Shown: positions 9,866 to 19,473, counted from the stretch's first letter. The stretch: DNA of 64,000 nucleotides from Streptantibioticus ferralitis (GCF_029223525.1 NZ_JARHTQ010000017.1:111465-175464); one strand, 5' to 3'. The notes: generated from the sequence alone by a model not told the origin. A program made the numbers and translations.

Positions 9866-9898
9866 ACCACCGGACATGCGGGCCACGCATCCGGCGGT
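9866..9898 (-). ncRNA. Group II intron domain V (catalytic hairpin)
   Basis: On the minus strand ACCGCCGGA pairs with UCCGGUGGU. This contains the catalytic triad CGC with its G-U wobble, then a two-nt UG bulge on the 3' side, a four-bp upper stem UGCG/CGCA and a tetraloop. It begins immediately after the TGA of the intron ORF. Confidence 0.88.
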
Positions 9899-11377
9899 TC
9901 ACCAAGCTGATCTCAACCGTTGCCAGGTCGGCTTGAGCATGCGCAGACCCAGGTCGTCCCAGTAGGAGTTGGGCAGTGCCCGCTGAAGGACGGCCGATCC
10001 CGCGATCCGCCAGTACCCCTTGCCGCTGCCAGCCCACTCGCGGGCCTTCCACTCGGCGATACCGAGCTCGCGGAGGTTCCTGAACCGGGCCTTGGGGAGC
10101 TTCCATTCCTTCCAGCGGATCTGCCGCATCCTGCGGCGGAACCACTCGTCCAGCTCCCTGAACACCTTCGGGGTGTCCGCGAGCTGGAAGTAGCCCATCC
10201 ATCCGGTGGTGAAGCGGTTGATCTTCGCGACGCGTTCATCCATCGCGATGCTCCACCGGCGCGAGGTCAGCTCCCGCAACCGGTCCTTCAGGCGTTTGAC
10301 CGCCTTCGGATCGACCCGGATACCGACCTTGCCGCCCCGGGTGAAGTAGAAGCCGAACCCCAGCAGCACCGCTGAGCGGGCGTGGACCACCTTCGACTTC
10401 TCCCGGTTGACCTTCAGTTTCAGCCGCTGCTCGACCACGGCCGTGACCGAGGCGAGCACCCTGTGGGCGGCCCGTTCGCTCCGCACGAAGACGCGCACGT
10501 CATCGGCGTAACGCACGAACCTGTGACCGCGCTCGAACAGCTCCCGGTCCAGGTCGTCGAGCATGATGTTCGACAAGACGGGAGAGAGCGGGGAGCCCTG
10601 CGGGGTCCCCTCCTCGCTCGGCGTCCTCACGTCGTCCACCATGATCCCGGCTTCCAGGAACCTGCGGATCAGTTTCAAGACCCTGCGGTCATCGACCTTG
10701 CGCGCCACCCGCGCCATCAGGACATCGTGTTGAACGCGGTCGAAGAACCGGTCCAGATCAAGGTCCACGACCCACCGGTGGCCGTCCTCGATCGCCCGTC
10801 GCGCGACACGAACCGCCTGATGCGCGGACCGGCCGGGACGGAAACCGAAGGACGCCCCCGAGAACTGCGGGTCGAAGATGGGCACGAGCACTTGCGCGAT
10901 GGCCTGCTGGACCAAGCGGTCCAGCACACGCGGCACCCCCAAGATCCGCTCGCCGCCGCCAGGCTTCGGGATGATCACCTGACGGACCGGCGACGGCCGG
11001 TAGGTGCCCGCGTCGAGTTCGGCCCGGACAGCGGGCCAGTTAACGAGCAGCCACGGCCGAAGTTCAGCCGTGGTCATGCCGTCCGCCCCGGGAGCACCCC
11101 GGTTCGCTTCGACGCGGTTGAGCGCCGCGAGCAGGTTCTCCTTCGAGAGCATCAGCTCCCAAAGCGAGGGCCCCTGTTCGCGGTGAACGTCCTCCGTGAG
11201 GAGCGCCGACCGGTCACTACGCTCCGCTGAGAGCCTTGCCGGATGCACCGGCTCTACTCTCTGCGGCCCCGCCCAGGCGGGTCGGCTGCGATCACCGTGA
11301 CCAGCACGAGCAACCACCACATCACCCGTTCCACTCGATGTTCGGCCCTTCCCAGCCCACCACACATCGGCGGCCAT
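9899..11377 (-). CDS. ltrA: Group II intron reverse transcriptase/maturase
   Basis: Intron-encoded protein for splicing and target-primed mobility. RT domain about 90-330: EANRGAPGADGMT, the fingers segment PVRQVIIPKPGGGERILGVP, ASFGFRPGRSAHQAV, the active-site loop FVRYADDVRVFV with the YADD box, and EKSKV. The maturase (X) domain follows, including GWMGYFQLADTPKV and the tail LPNSYWDDLGLRML. No HNH endonuclease domain follows, as expected for group IIC. The N-terminus is uncertain: the longest frame starts at 11377, but the conserved part begins at about MLSKENLLAALNRVE (Met at 11152), so translation may start further in. It ends against domain V. Confidence 0.93.
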   Translation of the reverse strand: MAADVWWAGKGRTSSGTGDVVVARAGHGDRSRPAWAGPQRVEPVHPARLSAERSDRSALLTEDVHREQGPSLWELMLSKENLLAALNRVEANRGAPGADGMTTAELRPWLLVNWPAVRAELDAGTYRPSPVRQVIIPKPGGGERILGVPRVLDRLVQQAIAQVLVPIFDPQFSGASFGFRPGRSAHQAVRVARRAIEDGHRWVVDLDLDRFFDRVQHDVLMARVARKVDDRRVLKLIRRFLEAGIMVDDVRTPSEEGTPQGSPLSPVLSNIMLDDLDRELFERGHRFVRYADDVRVFVRSERAAHRVLASVTAVVEQRLKLKVNREKSKVVHARSAVLLGFGFYFTRGGKVGIRVDPKAVKRLKDRLRELTSRRWSIAMDERVAKINRFTTGWMGYFQLADTPKVFRELDEWFRRRMRQIRWKEWKLPKARFRNLRELGIAEWKAREWAGSGKGYWRIAGSAVLQRALPNSYWDDLGLRMLKPTWQRLRSAW

Positions 11378-11757
11378 CCCGGCTGGTACTACGACCTCTG
11401 CTGACTTCTGCCCGGTCAGCCCACGCCTCTCGACGCAGACCGTCGGCGCGGCGGCAACCTCAGCACAACCGACACCCGAACAGATCTCCCCAGGTAAGAA
11501 CGATCACTGTCCCTGGATCCCCGCCGCGTTTACGCACTGGCCTTCTTGGTGGAGACGGGCATCGCCATGCGTGGCAGGCTCACCCAACCAGCACGCCTCA
11601 TACGCGATTCGTGTTCCTCGGTACCCAGGTCTCGCCTCGGGCTTCCTCCAGACCCCACCTCACGATGACGCCCTTGCCTCCGGCTCGGGGTTAGCACCAC
11701 CTCTTCCCCCAGGGGACTTCCACCCCCAAGCAATCGCCCATGCTGGGCGCACCACGG

Positions 11758-11791
11758 CAAGGGCCGCCTGGGAGATCCCAGGCGGCCCTTG
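11758..11791. terminator. Bidirectional terminator split from fadB by the intron
   Basis: A 16-bp perfect stem with arms beginning CAAGGGCCGCC and ending GGCGGCCCTTG and a tiny loop (GA). It lies 22 nt beyond the SPFH stop on the minus strand. Before intron insertion it would also have served convergent fadB, whose stop would then have been about 18 nt from the stem. Confidence 0.85.
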
Positions 11792-11812
11792 TCCGTCCGG
11801 CGCGGCCCCGCT

Positions 11813-12823
11813 TCAACCGGGCGGCCTGCCGTGCACGCACAGGGCGGCGGTCAGATCCTTGACCAGCACCGTGCGCGCGTTGTCGTCGAGGGCGATCCGG
11901 CCCCGGTCGGTGAGCCCGGAGACGGTCTCGGCGACCGTGGCGACCACATCGCCCACCAGCGCCTGCCGATGCCGGGCGTCCAACGCCGCCAGCTGCCTTC
12001 GGCGCATGATCACGGCGATCTCGGGCGCGTAGTCGATGCGGATCGGCCGAGCCGAGATGATCTCGATGCCCACCGGGCGCATCTCCTCCATCAGGGCGAG
12101 GGTCAGCGCATCGCCCACGTGATCGGCGTCGCGCAGGGTCCTGGAGCGGGTGCGGAAGTCATCGGTCGGCAGCCGGGACAGCACCCGCGCCACCGCGCAC
12201 TCCATCTGGTCGCGCAGATAGACGACATGGTTGTCGACGGCGAAGCAGGCGCGGGCGCTGTCCCGTACCCGCCAGACCAGCAGCACCGTCGCATGCAGCC
12301 GGGTGCCGTCCGCGTCCACGGCCTCGATCGGCCGGCTGCGCCAGTGCCGCAGCGCCACGTCCACCCGGCGCCGGGTCAGCAGCGGACTGATCCACAGCAG
12401 TCCGGTACGCCGTACGGTGCCGCGGTAGGCGCCGCACCACGTCAGCACCCATACGCTGCCCGGTCTGCCGCGGTTCAGTCCGCCGACCGCGATCGCGGCC
12501 AGCGCGGCGAGCAGCATCACCTCGCCCCAGGTCGCGTAGTCGGCGCCGTAGCCCGGACTGCCGGGCAGCACCACATAGCCCCCGACCCGGTCCGGCAGCA
12601 CACCTCGCCACCACAGCAGCCACAGCGCGGCGCCCGCGGCCGCGGCGCCCGTGCTGACCGCCAACCAGCCCGGCAGGCAGGAGCCTTGGCGTTCCGTCGG
12701 CTCGGAAGCGGTGGGTGCCCGTTCCGTGGCAGTGGCGACAGACCCGGCGAACACCGGTAGCACCATGGCACCGCCCTCCGTCATCCAGCTGCCCAGCACC
12801 TCGATGACCATCCTGCGAGACAT
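11813..12823 (-). CDS. SPFH/Band 7 membrane protein
   Basis: 336-aa member of the stomatin/prohibitin/flotillin family. Two hydrophobic segments near 55-75 (LAVSTGAAAAGAALWLLWW) and 100-116 anchor it; the SPFH domain runs about 120-300, with LLWISPLLTRRRVDVALRH, the ATVLLVWRVRDSARACFAV strand pair and the helix RSRTLRDADHVGDALTLALMEEMRPVGIEIIS. Such proteins scaffold membrane microdomains; no partner such as an NfeD protein is adjacent. ATG at 12823; a later Met five residues in is possible. It is convergent to fadB across the intron. Confidence 0.85.
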   Translation of the reverse strand: MSRRMVIEVLGSWMTEGGAMVLPVFAGSVATATERAPTASEPTERQGSCLPGWLAVSTGAAAAGAALWLLWWRGVLPDRVGGYVVLPGSPGYGADYATWGEVMLLAALAAIAVGGLNRGRPGSVWVLTWCGAYRGTVRRTGLLWISPLLTRRRVDVALRHWRSRPIEAVDADGTRLHATVLLVWRVRDSARACFAVDNHVVYLRDQMECAVARVLSRLPTDDFRTRSRTLRDADHVGDALTLALMEEMRPVGIEIISARPIRIDYAPEIAVIMRRRQLAALDARHRQALVGDVVATVAETVSGLTDRGRIALDDNARTVLVKDLTAALCVHGRPPG

Positions 12824-12904
12824 CCGGCGGAAATCGGTGCAAGGCAGGCTGGGCGAGTCGGATTATGTGCTTTTGAGTCTCCGGTTGGCGGAACGGAGAC
12901 GGCG

Positions 12905-13798
12905 TCAGCCGGCCGACGGCGTGGCGGTGGCCGAGGCCGAGGCCGAAGCGCTCGGCGCCGGTGACGGGGCAGAAGCGGAGCTGGAAGCGGAAGCCGACGG
13001 GGACTGTCCTGCGGCCTGCGCCGCCGCCTTCTCGACCAGCGCGGTGAGCTTGGCCGGGGTCAGTCCGTCCTTGGCCACGGACACCGTCTGGCCGTTGATC
13101 CGCAGCACCGGGACATCGCCGAGGCCGGCCTTCTGGAAGTCCTTCTGCGAAGCGATGACCCAGCCGCCGTGGTCGTCACTGTTGACACAGGGCACGAACT
13201 CCGAAGCCTGCAGCTTCTCCGTCTTGGGCAGTCCGGGCACCTTCTCCGCCAGCTTCTCCAGGTACCCGGCGCTGGCGAACTTGTCGTGGTCCTGAGCTGG
13301 CTGGTGCTTCCACAGCTGCTTGACATAGGCCTCGAACTGGTCCCTGCCCTGGTCCTGGGCGCACGCCACCGCGTTCGCCGCCATCGCGGAACCCTTGCCG
13401 CCGAGCCTCGCGTCGGTCTGCGTGACCAGCCGGTAGTCGATCCTGGCCTGGCCGGAGTTCAGCAGCTTGTCGAAGGTGCTCGCATAGCTCTCGGCGAACG
13501 CCTTGGACTGCGCGCTGCGCATGTCCATGTACACGGTGACCGTCACCGGCACACCGGGATTGACCGGAATGCTGAGCGGAGCCGCGCTGGGGACGCCGTT
13601 CGGCGGCTTGATGTCGGTCGACTTCCCGGCCCGTACGTGCGCGCCGATGACCGCCGACGCCGCGAAGATCGCGGCGACCGCCACGATCGCCGCCGAGTAG
13701 GGACGCCAACGCCGCCAGCCGCTCCGGGGGCCCATCGTGTCCGAAGCCGTCGGCTCAACCTGCCCGGTGGCCCCTTGCGACCCCTTGGACTCTGCCAT
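12905..13798 (-). CDS. Membrane-anchored DsbA/thioredoxin-like protein without CXXC
   Basis: About 297 aa. One N-terminal membrane segment near 30-52 (YSAAIVAVAAIFAASAVIGA), then a DsbA-like thioredoxin fold outside the membrane (VTVTVYMDMRSAQSKAFAES ... YRLVTQTD ... DVPVLRINGQTVS with the cis-Pro region). The position that carries CPxC in DsbA homologues reads RSAQ here, so the catalytic cysteines are missing; a single pair ACAQD and VPCVNSD remains elsewhere. The C-terminus is a Ser/Ala/Pro-rich tail of about 40 residues. Start is uncertain among ATG 13798, GTG 13801 and ATG 13810; AGGAAG fits the GTG best. Confidence 0.8.
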   Translation of the reverse strand: MAESKGSQGATGQVEPTASDTMGPRSGWRRWRPYSAAIVAVAAIFAASAVIGAHVRAGKSTDIKPPNGVPSAAPLSIPVNPGVPVTVTVYMDMRSAQSKAFAESYASTFDKLLNSGQARIDYRLVTQTDARLGGKGSAMAANAVACAQDQGRDQFEAYVKQLWKHQPAQDHDKFASAGYLEKLAEKVPGLPKTEKLQASEFVPCVNSDDHGGWVIASQKDFQKAGLGDVPVLRINGQTVSVAKDGLTPAKLTALVEKAAAQAAGQSPSASASSSASAPSPAPSASASASATATPSAG

Positions 13799-13882
13799 CA
13801 CGCGTCCCATCACTTCCTGCGTATGCCCTACCGCGCCTGTATACCACCGCCCCTCGGAGCGGAACCGTGCCAGGGTAGGCGT

Positions 13883-14293
13883 ATGACCTTTGAACCGCTG
13901 GTCGTCGTGGACGCCGCCAACACGGTCGGCGCCGTACCGGACGGCTGGTGGCGGGACCGGCACGGCGCGACCGAGCGGTTGCGCGACGCCATCGCACCAC
14001 TGGCCGAGCAGGGCCTGCCGGACCGCGACGACGTGCCCGAGTGGGCACGTCGCCCACCGCTGGACGTCGTCCTCGTCGTCGAGGGAGCGGCGCGCGATGT
14101 CCCTGCGGTGCCGGGGGTACGGGTCGTGTCGGCGCCGCGCAGCGGTGACGACCGGATCGTCGAGCTGCTGGCGGAGGCGGCCCGGGAGACGCCCGACCGC
14201 CCGCTGCTGCTGATCACGGCCGACCGCGCATTGCGCGAGCGGGCCGCCGCCCACGGCGCGGAGTCCGCGGGCCCGCGTGCGGTGCGCTCATGA
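13883..14293 (+). CDS. NYN/PIN-like domain protein (annotated in relatives as NTP pyrophosphohydrolase)
   Basis: 136 aa. Starts with a strand ending in acidic residues (LVVVDAANTVGAVPDGWW), then DVVLVVEGAARDV, SAPRSGDDRIVELLAEAA and LLLITADRALRERAAAHGAE. The spacing of Asp residues and the TADRALRERA motif resemble NYN/PIN nucleases of the YacP type, which would suggest an RNA-acting enzyme; I recall Streptomyces homologues labelled NTP pyrophosphohydrolase, without knowing of any assay. Divergent from the DsbA-like gene; its stop overlaps the stop of the convergent glycosyltransferase gene. Confidence 0.65.
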   Translation: MTFEPLVVVDAANTVGAVPDGWWRDRHGATERLRDAIAPLAEQGLPDRDDVPEWARRPPLDVVLVVEGAARDVPAVPGVRVVSAPRSGDDRIVELLAEAARETPDRPLLLITADRALRERAAAHGAESAGPRAVRS

Positions 14294-15826
14294 CCGCCTG
14301 ACGTACAGCACGGCGCCGTCGGCGGTTGCGGCGCGCTGGTAGCCCGCCTCCAGCAGCTGACGGAAGCCCGGGATGCGGGCCGGGCCGTACGGCTGGCCGC
14401 GCGAGTCGTCGACGATCAGGGCGGGCGGGCGGCGTGCCACCTCCTGCCGGAAGGTGCGCCAGGCCCCGGGCACCGCGTACCGCTCGCCGACCCGCGCACC
14501 GCCGCGGCCACCGCTGAAGTTGGTGAGGAAACCGGCGGTCAGATAGCGGCTGGCGGGAGCGCGGCCGGAAAGCCAGTAGTCCTCAGGGTGCATGCCCCAC
14601 ACCAGAACCGTTTCCCCGGGCGCGGTACGGACCGCGATCGCCGACGCGACCTTGCCGGCGTGGTCCATCTGGCAGCGCGGCGCGGCCAACCCCCAGACCA
14701 GGAAGCCGCATGCCGCCAGCGCGGTCCACGCGGCCGCCGGGCGCCGCCAGCGCGGCAGCCGCCGCAGGGCGGCCACCCCCAGCAGCGCCAGCGGCGGCAG
14801 CAGCTGCAGGTAGTAGTGGCCGTAGAACTGGAAACCGGCGGCGACCGCGACCGCCGACCCGGCCAGCCATATCCACAGGTCGGACTCCGCGAACCGGCGC
14901 CGCCTGGCCAGCAGGTACACCGCGGGCATGACGACGCCCGCGCAGGCGGCGGCCAGGATCCCGGTGTTGCCCAGCGCCCGCCCGGCGGCCACCAGCCACG
15001 CGCCGCTCGCCGACACGTACGACCCCGAACCGGTCACCGTCCAGAACAGGAACCGGTGCGGGCCGACCGCCAGCGCCACCGCCAGCAGCGGCGCGAGGAA
15101 GCCGACCGCCAGCCCCGCGGCGGCCCGGGCCCGCCGGGGTGCCGACCGCCACAGCAGCCAGGCCACCGGCAGCAGCACGGCGCCGCCGGTCTGCTTGGTG
15201 AGCGCGGCGCCGGCCACGGCGAGTCCGGCCAGCGACCCCCATCTCATGGCCGGGCCGGGCCTCGGACCTCGAAGGCGATCCGCGCAGACGACCGCCGCCA
15301 CCGTCCACGGGAGCATGAAGACCTCGAAGGTCGCCGCCTGGCTGTCCTCGGGAGCGAGCCCGATGGACAGCAGCAGATAGCCGATGCCCGCGGTGGCCCC
15401 TGCCCGGTTTCCCCAGCGCCGCCGGGCGAGGGCGGCCAGCAACGCCGCAGTGACCAGTTGCGCGAGCACCGCGGCACTGCGCAGCGGCCACAGCGAGCCG
15501 TGCCCGAACAGCCAGAACGCGCCCTCGTACAGCCAGGGCACCAGCGGCGGTTTACGGTCCACCACCGTGTCGTAGAGCACACCGCCGTGCGCGAGCATCC
15601 GGGCCTGGGTCGCGAGGAAACCTTCATCCGGGTTCCAGATCGGACGCAGGAAGGACGGCAGACGGGTGACGGCGGCCAGCACGGCGAGCACCGGGAGCAG
15701 CCGCACCCAGTAGTGGTGCGGACCGGCGACCGCGGCCCTCGCCCGGGCGGCCACGGTCCGGCCGCCGCCCCGCTGTGACGGCAGTTTCGCTGCCGTGACA
15801 CCGGCGGTCTCGGGGGCGGCTGGCAT
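14288..15826 (-). CDS. GT39-type membrane glycosyltransferase
   Basis: 512-aa integral membrane protein of the dolichyl-phosphate-mannose/ArnT superfamily. After a basic cytoplasmic N-terminus come about ten hydrophobic segments. The first extracytoplasmic loop carries the catalytic acidic motif NPDEGFLATQARMLAHGG and the DRKPPLVPWLYEG segment typical of lipid-linked-sugar users. The C-terminal soluble part (GMHPEDYWLSGRAPASRY ... PPALIVDDSRGQPY) is also family-like. Sugar donor and acceptor cannot be read from sequence. The first Met at 15826 is used; the longer upstream frame has no family similarity. Confidence 0.82.
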   Translation of the reverse strand: MPAAPETAGVTAAKLPSQRGGGRTVAARARAAVAGPHHYWVRLLPVLAVLAAVTRLPSFLRPIWNPDEGFLATQARMLAHGGVLYDTVVDRKPPLVPWLYEGAFWLFGHGSLWPLRSAAVLAQLVTAALLAALARRRWGNRAGATAGIGYLLLSIGLAPEDSQAATFEVFMLPWTVAAVVCADRLRGPRPGPAMRWGSLAGLAVAGAALTKQTGGAVLLPVAWLLWRSAPRRARAAAGLAVGFLAPLLAVALAVGPHRFLFWTVTGSGSYVSASGAWLVAAGRALGNTGILAAACAGVVMPAVYLLARRRRFAESDLWIWLAGSAVAVAAGFQFYGHYYLQLLPPLALLGVAALRRLPRWRRPAAAWTALAACGFLVWGLAAPRCQMDHAGKVASAIAVRTAPGETVLVWGMHPEDYWLSGRAPASRYLTAGFLTNFSGGRGGARVGERYAVPGAWRTFRQEVARRPPALIVDDSRGQPYGPARIPGFRQLLEAGYQRAATADGAVLYVRRS

Positions 15827-15873
15827 GCGGTCCAACGTACCCGGCGCGGACCTGGCTGGGAAACGAGACCTGC

Positions 15874-17379
15874 TCAGCCCCGCAGGCCGACGCGGCTGCG
15901 CCGCTGGCCGTAGGCGAAGTAGAGGCCGAAGCCGGCGACCATCCAGATGGCGAACCGCAGCCAGGTCTCGGCGGGCAGATTGAGCATCAGCCACAGCGAG
16001 GCGAGCACCGACAGCACCGGAACGAGCGGCACCCACGGGGTTGTGAAGGCGCGCGGCAGGTCGGGCCGGGTCCGACGCAGGACCACCACGCCGATCGCGA
16101 CGACGACGAAGGCGAAGAGCGTGCCGATGTTCACCAGTTCCGACAGTTCGGCGATGCTGGTGAAACCGGCCACGACCGCGACCAGCAGGCCCAGCAGCAG
16201 GATCGACCGGTAGGGGGTGCCGAACCGAGGGTGGACCTGCGAGAAGAACCTCGGCAGCAGACCGTCGCGGCTCATCGCGAAGAACACCCGGCTCTGGCCG
16301 ATCAGCAGGATCATGCACACCGAGGTGAGACCGACGGCCGCGCCGAAACTGATCACCCCGGACCAGACCGGCGCATGGTTCACCTTGAAGGCGTCGGCGA
16401 GCGGGGCGTCCACCGCCAGCTGGGTGTACTTCTGCATACCCGTCACGACGACCGACACCGCGACGTACAGGACCGTGCAGATCGCCAGCGAGCCGAGGAT
16501 GCCGAGCGGGACGTCCCGTTCGGGGTTCTTGGTCTCCTCGGCGGCGGTCGCGACGATGTCGAAGCCGATGAACGCGAAGAAGACCACGGCGGCGGCGGTG
16601 AAGATGCCCCAGACGCCGAAGGTCGTCGGCTTGTAGCCGAAGATCAGCTGGATCAGCGGTGCGCCGAGACCTGAGGAGGCACCGGTGGCCCGCTGCGCGG
16701 CGGGCAGGAACGGTGTGTAGTTGTCGCCGTTGATGTAGAACACCCCGGCGATGATCACGATGAGCACCACGGTCACCTTGATTGCCACGATGAGCGAGGT
16801 CACCCGCGCCGACAGCTTCATCCCCGCGACCAGCACCCCGGTGATCACCAGCACCAGCAGGAAGGCCAGCAGGTCGAAGTCGCCGCCGTCGGCGATTCCG
16901 GTCAGGGCGTGCGGCAGCTGGATCCCTCCGGTGTCGAGCAGCAATCTGATGTACCCGGACCAGCCGACCGCCACCACCGCGCAGCCGAGCGCGAGTTCAA
17001 GGACCAGGTCCCAGCCGATGATCCACGCGGGCAGCTCACCGATCGAGGCGTACGAGAAGGTGTACGCGGATCCGGCGACCGGCACGGTGGACGCGAACTC
17101 GGCGTAGCACAGCGCGGCCAGCGCGCACACCACACCCGCGGCGACGAACGACAGGGCGACCGCGGGTCCCGCGTAGGTCCTGGCCACCTGGCCGGTGAGG
17201 ACGAAGATGCCGGTGCCGATGATGACGCCGACGCCGAAGACGGTCAGGTCGAGGGCGGACAGGGACTTGCGGAGGGCGTGCTCGGGCTCCTCGGTGTCCA
17301 GGATGGACTGCTCGACGGACTTGGTACGGAACATCGGGTTCCGCTGCCGGTTCGCGGGCTGTGGCGTTCTGGCATCCAT
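15874..17379 (-). CDS. APC-superfamily amino acid permease (CAT-like)
   Basis: 501-aa cationic-amino-acid-type permease with about 12-13 membrane segments. N-terminal FRTKSVEQSILDTEEPEHAL, then the first helix LDLTVFGVGVIIGTGIFVLTG with the GIGXGIF-type unwound stretch, VAGSAYTFSYASIGELPAW, FFAFIGFDIVATAAEETKNPERD (loop conserved in APC proteins) and a final ETWLRFAIWMVAGFGLYFAY helix. ATG at 17379 is chosen because GGAGGTG lies eight nt upstream. It is the intact paralogue of the damaged permease at 40869-41328, and shows which part of that gene is lost. Confidence 0.9.
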   Translation of the reverse strand: MDARTPQPANRQRNPMFRTKSVEQSILDTEEPEHALRKSLSALDLTVFGVGVIIGTGIFVLTGQVARTYAGPAVALSFVAAGVVCALAALCYAEFASTVPVAGSAYTFSYASIGELPAWIIGWDLVLELALGCAVVAVGWSGYIRLLLDTGGIQLPHALTGIADGGDFDLLAFLLVLVITGVLVAGMKLSARVTSLIVAIKVTVVLIVIIAGVFYINGDNYTPFLPAAQRATGASSGLGAPLIQLIFGYKPTTFGVWGIFTAAAVVFFAFIGFDIVATAAEETKNPERDVPLGILGSLAICTVLYVAVSVVVTGMQKYTQLAVDAPLADAFKVNHAPVWSGVISFGAAVGLTSVCMILLIGQSRVFFAMSRDGLLPRFFSQVHPRFGTPYRSILLLGLLVAVVAGFTSIAELSELVNIGTLFAFVVVAIGVVVLRRTRPDLPRAFTTPWVPLVPVLSVLASLWLMLNLPAETWLRFAIWMVAGFGLYFAYGQRRSRVGLRG

Positions 17380-17488
17380 CGACGCACCTCCACGGTTGTC
17401 CTGCCCACATGGTCGGGACGGCCGATCGGCCATCTCAGCACCCGGATGGGCAGATCACCCGAAAGGGCACGCCTGGGCATAGGCCGAT

Positions 17489-17528
17489 GGGCCGGGCGGA
17501 CCACTCTTTGGAGTGGCCCGCCCGGCCC
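17489..17528. terminator. Terminator hairpin downstream of dxs
   Basis: GGGCCGGGCGG-A-CCACTC pairs with GAGTGG-C-CCGCCCGGCCC across a TTTG loop, giving a 17-bp stem with a single mismatch. It starts 26 nt after the dxs stop on the minus strand. Confidence 0.85.
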
Positions 17529-17553
17529 ACCGACGGGGGGTACGGAGCGATGC

Positions 17554-19473
17554 TCAGTCGCTGGCGACGCTGGTCGGCTCGTCCTCGTACCGGCCGTCCA
17601 ACGTGGCGACCAGGCCGGTCACCTGACGTGCGATGTCGGGCGCGGTGAGGCCGATCTCGGCCATGACCTCCTTGCGGGAGGCATGGTCGAGGAAAACCGG
17701 CGGAATGCCGAAGTCCCGCAGCGGCACATCCACCTCGGCGTCCCGCAGCGCCTGCGAGACGGCCGAACCGACGCCGCCGGTACGGCAGTTGTCCTCCACG
17801 GTGACGACCACCCGGTGCCGGGCGGCGAGCCCGGGCAACGCCTCGTCCACCGGCTTGACCCAGCGCGGGTCCACCACGGTGCTGGAGATGCCCTGGGCGT
17901 CGAGGAGTTCGGCGATCTCCAGGCACATCGGGGCGAGGGCGCCGACGGAGACGATGAGCACGTCGGGGCGGTCCTGCCCGTCCGCCGGGTCGCGCAGTAC
18001 ATCCATACCGCCGATGCGGCCCACGGCCTGCACGGCCGGACCCACCGCGCCCTTGGAGTAGCGCACCACGGTCGGCGCGTCGTCGACGAGGACGGCCTCG
18101 CGCAGCTGGGCGCGCACCTGGTCGGCGTCGCGCGGCGCGGCGAGCCGCAGCCCGGGGACGACCTGAAGGATCGACATGTCCCACATGCCGTGGTGGGAAG
18201 CGCCGTCGGGGCCGGTGACGCCGGAGCGGTCCAGGACGAAGGTCACTGCGCACCGGTGCAGCGCGACATCCATCAGCACTTGGTCGAAGGCACGGTTGAG
18301 GAAGGTGGCGTACAGCGCGAACACCGGGTGCAGCCCGCCGGTGGCCAGACCGGCGGCCGACACCGCACCGTGCTGCTCGGCGATGCCCACGTCGTAGACC
18401 CGGTCGGGGAACGCCTCGGCGAACGGCGCCAGACCCACCGGCTGGAGCATCGCCGCCGTGATGGCCACGATGTCCTCGCGCTCGTGACCGAGTTTGAGCA
18501 TCTCCTCGCCGAAGACCGACGTCCAGTCAGTGCCCGCGGCGGAGACCGGAAGGCCGGTGTCGGGGTGGATGACGCCGATGCCGTGGAAGCGGTCGGCCTC
18601 GTCCTGCTCGGCCGGCTTGTAGCCGCGGCCCTTCTCGGTGAGGCAGTGCACGATCACCGGTCCGCCGAACCGCTTGGCGCGCTGCAGCGCGGACTCCAGG
18701 GCCTCCACGTCGTGGCCGTCGATCGGGCCGACGTACTTCAGCCCGAGGTCCTCGAACATGCCCTGCGGTGCGATGAAGTCCTTCAGCCCCTTCTTGGCGC
18801 CGTGCAGGGTCTCGTACAGCGGCTGGCCGATCAGCGGGGTGCGCTCCAGCAGGTCCTTGCCGCGGGCGAGGAAGCGCTCGTAGCCGTCGGTGGTGCGCAG
18901 GGTGGCGAGATGGTTGGCGAGGCCGCCGATGGTGGGCGCGTAGGAGCGCTCGTTGTCGTTGACCACGATGACCAGCGGGCGGTCCTTGGCGGGGGCGATG
19001 TTGTTCAGCGCCTCCCAGGCCATGCCGCCGGTCAGCGCGCCGTCACCGATCACCGCGACGACGTGGTCCTTGCGGCTCAGCACCTGGTTGGCCTTGGCCA
19101 GGCCGTCGGCCCAGCCGAGCACGGTGGAGGCGTGCGAGTTCTCGATGACGTCGTGCTCGGACTCGGCGCGCGACGGGTAGCCGGACAGGCCGCCCTTGTT
19201 GCGCAGCCGGGAGAAGTCCTGGCGGCCGGTGAGCAGCTTGTGCACATAGCTCTGGTGCCCGGTGTCGAACAGCACCTTGTCCTTGGGCGAGTCGAAGACC
19301 CGGTGCAGCGCGATGGTCAGTTCCACCACGCCGAGGTTGGGTCCCAGGTGCCCGCCGGTCTTGGACACGGCCTCGACGAGGAAGGTCCGGATCTCGCCCG
19401 CCAGCTCCACCAGCTGCTCCTGGGTGAGCCGGTCGAGGTCGCGCGGTCCCTTGATACGGGATAGCAGGGCCAC
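17554..19473 (-). CDS. dxs: 1-deoxy-D-xylulose-5-phosphate synthase
   Basis: Thiamine-diphosphate enzyme joining pyruvate and glyceraldehyde 3-phosphate in the first step of the MEP isoprenoid pathway. 639 aa, full length. N-terminal [18 protein letters not shown]; the ThDP motif begins [17 protein letters not shown] (about 140-156) with its Mg-binding Asp and Asn; the transketolase central domain holds [17 protein letters not shown] and [19 protein letters not shown]; a C-terminal transketolase domain follows. GTG start. It stands alone between terminators on both sides. Confidence 0.97.
   Translation of the reverse strand: MALLSRIKGPRDLDRLTQEQLVELAGEIRTFLVEAVSKTGGHLGPNLGVVELTIALHRVFDSPKDKVLFDTGHQSYVHKLLTGRQDFSRLRNKGGLSGYPSRAESEHDVIENSHASTVLGWADGLAKANQVLSRKDHVVAVIGDGALTGGMAWEALNNIAPAKDRPLVIVVNDNERSYAPTIGGLANHLATLRTTDGYERFLARGKDLLERTPLIGQPLYETLHGAKKGLKDFIAPQGMFEDLGLKYVGPIDGHDVEALESALQRAKRFGGPVIVHCLTEKGRGYKPAEQDEADRFHGIGVIHPDTGLPVSAAGTDWTSVFGEEMLKLGHEREDIVAITAAMLQPVGLAPFAEAFPDRVYDVGIAEQHGAVSAAGLATGGLHPVFALYATFLNRAFDQVLMDVALHRCAVTFVLDRSGVTGPDGASHHGMWDMSILQVVPGLRLAAPRDADQVRAQLREAVLVDDAPTVVRYSKGAVGPAVQAVGRIGGMDVLRDPADGQDRPDVLIVSVGALAPMCLEIAELLDAQGISSTVVDPRWVKPVDEALPGLAARHRVVVTVEDNCRTGGVGSAVSQALRDAEVDVPLRDFGIPPVFLDHASRKEVMAEIGLTAPDIARQVTGLVATLDGRYEDEPTSVASD

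Larger units (their letters stand above)
9827..11752 (-). mobile_element. Complete group II intron, group IIC-like
   Basis: A 1,926-nt ribozyme element on the minus strand. The 5' end is GTGCGCCCAGCATGGGCG at 11752, matching the bacterial GUGYG consensus. The typical AGCAGAGGTCGTAGTACC segment precedes the ORF, the reverse transcriptase reading frame follows, then domain V directly after the ORF stop and domain VI with a bulged A seven nt before a 3' end reading CCCGAT. The element lies five nt beyond the base of a 16-bp terminator stem on the same strand, the insertion preference of group IIC introns. All structural parts look intact. The assignment to IIC is an inference from the endonuclease-less ORF, the CGC triad and the target site. 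Confidence 0.9.

Noticed and set aside
16909..19464. Long open frame of 851 codons on the plus strand opposite dxs and the permease
   Set aside because: It is antisense to two well-conserved genes, has no family motif, and its His/Gly/Arg-rich composition is what reverse reading of GC-rich genes gives.
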